Below the pieces are notes generated by a model. That model ran no database searches. It was not told where the DNA came from and saw only the letters and a program-made list of their open reading frames with translations. The position numbers and the translations under genes were made by a program. A stretch of 8,857 bases of DNA, taken from contig CAAGRV010000160.1 in the NCBI GenBank assembly GCA_900772745.1, positions 1 to 8,857 on the forward strand. The letters run 5' to 3'. Of the stretch, positions 6,129 through 8,857 are shown piece after piece. Numbering within the stretch: position 1 is the stretch's first letter; each line of letters opens with the position of its first letter. This DNA comes from Clostridia bacterium (GTDB lineage: Bacteria; Bacillota; Clostridia; Christensenellales; UBA3700).

Positions 6129-7192
6129 TTTGCCTCTCCTCCTTCAACTTTTGCAGCCTTTGCGGCTTGTTTTGCTTGTCTTTTTGCTTTGATTTTTTCA
6201 GCGAGAGTTGGCGCGCCGAAAATACGTGGACGAATGTAAGTGTTGATAAGTGGCACGAACAAGTTCATCAACAAGATTGCGAAAGACACAACTTCGATTT
6301 TGGTAAAATGTCTGAGAAGAGCAGTCACCACACCAAGGATAGGATAATATACATATCTGCCTTTGTTGGTGTAAGGGCTAGTCACATAGTCGGTTGCCAT
6401 AAAGATAGCGCCGAGGAAAAGACCGCCTGACAAGATAGATGGCAAGAAAGTGTTGATTGCAAAAGATTTGGTTGCGATAGAGTTGATAAGCACAGTCATC
6501 ACGCCGGTTGTCAAAATGTAAATGACAGGCCATTTCCAATCAATGACTTTGCGAACAACAAGATAAATACCGCCCGCAAGAAGTGCAAGTTTGCAAGTTT
6601 CGCCGATACAACCCATCACGCCAGTACCCAAGAACAAGTCAAGGTTGGATATGCCGATATTTTCGACGCCATTGCCAAGCATTTGGGTGAGTGGGGTTGC
6701 GCCGGAAGTAATGTTGCCAGCAAGTGGCTTGATTGCTTTGATAGTTGGCATTGCCCAGCCCGAAATCATCACGGCTTGGAAAGAGATAAACGCAAACACA
6801 CGACCGGTGATAGCAGGGTTGACGATATTTTTACCAGTACCGCCAAAGAGCATTTTTACTACCACGATAGCGAAAACACCAGCAATAATTGGCACATACC
6901 AAGGCACATTGGAGTGCAAGCACATACCGAGCAATATACCTGTCACGAGTGATGTAAAGTCAAACTCTTTGAGTATTGTTTTGAATTTTTTCTTCAAGCA
7001 AAGTTGGTAGACCATTTCACTTGCCACGCAAGATATGCAAGACAAGGCAAGCACCAACAAAGCTTTCCAACCAAAGTACACACAACCCATAATGCAAGCA
7101 GGCAAAAGTGCAATGCACACGTCGAGCATAATGCCTTTGGTAGTTCTAACTCCCCTAATATGTGGAGAATCGGATACAATAACTTTATTCAT
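6125..7192 (-). CDS. rnfD: Rnf complex subunit D, membrane protein with covalent FMN
   Basis: RnfD is a polytopic membrane subunit on the electron path and is thought to take part in ion translocation. Its 355 residues begin with the usual SDSPHIRG (7-14). They contain LFGGTGKNIVNPAITGRVF (115-133), the flavinylation site ITSGATPLTQM (161-171) with Thr166 as FMN acceptor, LSGGLFLGAIFMATDYVTSP (254-273) and VVSFAILLMNLFVPLI (301-316). About 30 residues beyond the family core (from 326) form a Lys/Ala-rich tail, AEKIKAKRQAKQAAKAAK, likely cytoplasmic and of no known role. The ATG follows the rnfC stop by nine bases, with an AGGAGA ribosome site overlapping that stop. Confidence 0.97.
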   Translation of the reverse strand: MNKVIVSDSPHIRGVRTTKGIMLDVCIALLPACIMGCVYFGWKALLVLALSCISCVASEMVYQLCLKKKFKTILKEFDFTSLVTGILLGMCLHSNVPWYVPIIAGVFAIVVVKMLFGGTGKNIVNPAITGRVFAFISFQAVMISGWAMPTIKAIKPLAGNITSGATPLTQMLGNGVENIGISNLDLFLGTGVMGCIGETCKLALLAGGIYLVVRKVIDWKWPVIYILTTGVMTVLINSIATKSFAINTFLPSILSGGLFLGAIFMATDYVTSPYTNKGRYVYYPILGVVTALLRHFTKIEVVSFAILLMNLFVPLINTYIRPRIFGAPTLAEKIKAKRQAKQAAKAAKVEGGEAK

Positions 7193-7201
7193 ATTCTTCT
7201 C

Positions 7202-8494
7202 CTATTTTTTTCTAAGTTGAGATTTGGCAAGTCCAATGCTTTGGACAAGTGAACGGCGAGCAGGGCATACGTAAGCGCACGAGCCACACTCAATGCAGTT
7301 GAGCACACCGCCATATTTTTGAGCGCCTTCATAGTCGCCCGCTTGGGTGTAAAAATCTATTGCCATAGGTAGCAACTTCATAGGGCATACCGAGGCGCAT
7401 CTTCCACAGCCAATGCAAGGTGAAGGGTCTTTGAAATCTACTTCGGTGCTGTCTAGCGCTAGCAAGCCTGAGTCGGTCTTGCGAGTGTAGTAGTCAGAAG
7501 AGAGCAATGTCGAACCCATCATAGGACCACCGCTGATAAGCATAGTGAGGTCGGTTGTGTCTAGCTTGCAATGGTCGAACAAAAACTCGAAACTTGTGCC
7601 GAATTTTACACGCAAGTTGGAAGGATTGCCGATACATTTACCTGACACGGTCAACACTCTTTCATAGAGTGGTTTGTTCTTTTCGACAGCCTCATATACG
7701 GCAAAAGCAGTTGCGATATTTTGCACAACACAGCCAGCGTCCGCAGGGAGCTTGCCCACAGGAACTTCTCTGCCAGTGCAACAATAGATAAGGTGTTTTT
7801 CTGAACCCATAGGATAAGCCTTTTTGAGTACAGCCACCTGAATATCATCGAATTGTTCGAACAGCTCGATACAGTCAGGCTTGTTTGCCTCGATACCGAT
7901 GACAATGTTGGACACGCTGAGTGCTTTGGCAAGCAGTCTTATACCTTGTACAACTTGGTCGGTATGTTCGATCATCAAGCGATAGTCACAGGTGAGATAA
8001 GGCTCACATTCTGCACCGTTGATAATCAAAGTGTCCACAGGAGTTTGAGGTGAGAGCTTGATGAATGTAGGGAAACCTGCACCGCCCATACCGACGATAC
8101 CTGCCTCTTTGATACGGTCGATGATGGTCTGTGGTTCTCTGTCAGCGAGTGGCTCTAGGGATAGGGCGTCATACTCGAAGTCATTTTGAATGACAACGTA
8201 GTCGGACACTTGTCCACGAGGGTTTGGTCGCTTTTCAATAGCTATGACTTTGCCCGAAACGCTAGAATAGACGTTTGCACTTACAAAGCCACTTGCTTGT
8301 CCGATAAGTTGTCCTTGCTTGACAAGGTCGCCGACAGCCACAATAGGGTCGGCAGGTTTGCCAATATGTTGGGCAAGGCTTATGGACAAAATTTCAGGGA
8401 CTGGAGCGTCTTGGATATAAGACATCTTTGAATATTGCTTTTTGTCAGCAATATGAATTCCCCTTCTAAAAAGTTTGCCTTTTTTTGCTTTCAA
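7202..8494 (-). CDS. rnfC: Rnf complex subunit C, NADH-binding iron-sulfur protein
   Basis: RnfC is the peripheral cytoplasmic subunit where electrons meet NAD(H). The 430 residues open with FRRGIHIADKK (9-19) and a barrel-sandwich-like part with DLVKQGQLIGQ (56-66) and SSVSGKVIAIE (77-87). The FMN/NADH fold follows, with GIVGMGGAGFPTFIKL (132-147), NGAECEPYLTCDYRLM (159-174) and KKAYPMGSEKHLIY (224-237). Two [4Fe-4S] sites come next: CIGCGRCASVCP (Cys360, 363, 366, 370) and CIECGSCAYVCP (Cys400, 403, 406, 410). The length is typical of the short clostridial form; there is no long Ala/Lys repeat tail as in enterobacterial RnfC. The start codon is TTG, supported by the strong ribosome site at 8501-8506. 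It is the first intact gene of the rnf operon. Confidence 0.97.
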   Translation of the reverse strand: MKAKKGKLFRRGIHIADKKQYSKMSYIQDAPVPEILSISLAQHIGKPADPIVAVGDLVKQGQLIGQASGFVSANVYSSVSGKVIAIEKRPNPRGQVSDYVVIQNDFEYDALSLEPLADREPQTIIDRIKEAGIVGMGGAGFPTFIKLSPQTPVDTLIINGAECEPYLTCDYRLMIEHTDQVVQGIRLLAKALSVSNIVIGIEANKPDCIELFEQFDDIQVAVLKKAYPMGSEKHLIYCCTGREVPVGKLPADAGCVVQNIATAFAVYEAVEKNKPLYERVLTVSGKCIGNPSNLRVKFGTSFEFLFDHCKLDTTDLTMLISGGPMMGSTLLSSDYYTRKTDSGLLALDSTEVDFKDPSPCIGCGRCASVCPMKLLPMAIDFYTQAGDYEGAQKYGGVLNCIECGSCAYVCPARRSLVQSIGLAKSQLRKK

Positions 8495-8500
8495 AGTTTT

Positions 8501-8506
8501 TCCTCC
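8501..8506 (-). promoter_or_regulatory. Ribosome binding site fixing the rnfC TTG start
   Basis: GGAGGA on the minus strand sits six bases before the TTG at 8494. The next in-frame ATG is far inside the conserved N-terminus, so this site decides for the non-ATG start. Confidence 0.85.
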
Positions 8507-8509
8507 AAT

Positions 8510-8782
8510 TTATATATTCGCATTTGCGACATTATTTTTCAAAAATTTTTCGTACACACTGATAGGTACAAGTTTGATGATGATATATACGCACACGCCA
8601 ACTACTACACCGCTCAGCACGCCTAGTAGGGCAAGATAAGGTGTATATCCGAATACTTCGCTCGTCGAGGTGACTAGATAGAAAATGACGTTCTGAATGA
8701 CGTTGTGCAAGACAGCGCCTGCCACGCTTATGGATATGATGCTCAACTTGTTGGAGCAGAACTTGATGAGCAGTGCGCTCAA
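8510..8782 (-). pseudogene. C-terminal half of a Gx-transporter / HepI-like membrane protein, 5' truncated
   Basis: About 90 residues fit the end of the family named heptaprenyl diphosphate synthase component I, also called Gx transporter. They include LSALLIKF, SISVAGAVLHNVIQN (17-31, family pattern SxxGAxxHNxxQ) and YLALLGVLSGVVVGVCVYII (49-68), giving two or three membrane helices. The usual protein is about 160-180 residues; here the first half, with its LGLAN-type block, is missing. Upstream the frame meets TAA at 8816-8814, and the only possible start is a TTG at 8782 without a ribosome site. The gene ends 15 bases before rnfC. Members commonly sit beside rnf genes in Clostridia and resemble small-substrate transporter components. 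The truncation is seen; that the gene is non-functional is inferred. Confidence 0.7.
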
Positions 8783-8857
8783 ATTTGTCTGTATTTGAGA
8801 AGTTTGTGTTTTCTTTTAGAATAGTCTCTAACTCGGGGATTCTTGAAGTAGTAAATG

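Noticed and set aside
3377..8494. Many plus-strand open frames across the rnf operon
   Set aside because: They are antisense to intact Rnf genes with clear motifs, and none resembles a known family.
8783..8857. Possible coding at the right edge on either strand
   Set aside because: Short open frames exist on both strands but are cut by the edge, and I recognise no protein in them.

Overview
The window looks like chromosomal DNA of an anaerobic member of the Bacillota, most likely class Clostridia. The basis is the full six-subunit Rnf complex in the clostridial gene order C-D-G-E-A-B, together with the companions usually found beside clostridial Rnf loci: a lipoprotein ApbE flavin transferase, a NusG domain II protein and a Gx-transporter/HepI-like protein. 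The DNA is moderately AT-rich, genes are tightly packed, and GTG and TTG starts occur. A genus cannot be named from this window.

Layout. Bases 1-199 (minus strand) hold the helicase DEAH-box stretch of a type I restriction R subunit (hsdR), running off the left edge and decayed upstream. Bases 245-3173 (plus strand) carry apbE, a NusG domain II membrane protein and an eight-helix membrane protein of unknown function. Bases 3158-3304 are a perfect 71-bp direct repeat at 76-bp period, each copy with a 9-bp-stem hairpin. A strong terminator hairpin at 3352-3371 separates the plus-strand genes from the convergent rnf operon. Bases 3386-8494 (minus strand) are rnfC, rnfD, rnfG, rnfE, rnfA and rnfB in transcription order, with ATGA and TAATG overlaps or 9-nt gaps. 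Upstream of rnfC, at 8510-8782, is only the C-terminal half of a Gx-transporter/HepI-like gene; the last 75 bases are unassigned.

How the genes fit together. Rnf couples electron transfer from reduced ferredoxin to NAD+ with ion export across the membrane. RnfB takes electrons from ferredoxin through several [4Fe-4S] clusters, RnfC carries the NAD(H)/FMN site and two more clusters, RnfA and RnfE form the membrane pair with a shared cysteine-ligated iron-sulfur site, and RnfD and RnfG each carry a covalent FMN on a threonine in an SGAT motif. Both SGAT motifs are present, and the exported ApbE lipoprotein is the enzyme expected to attach the FMN, so the two convergent transcription units form one functional module.

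The unusual points are: a nearly consensus promoter whose predicted start coincides with the apbE GTG codon (a possible leaderless mRNA), an RnfG lacking the usual ETPGLG motif, the tandem duplication that copied a gene's stop codon and 3' hairpin, and truncated genes at both edges, which suggest past rearrangement. I see no clearly new biological system.
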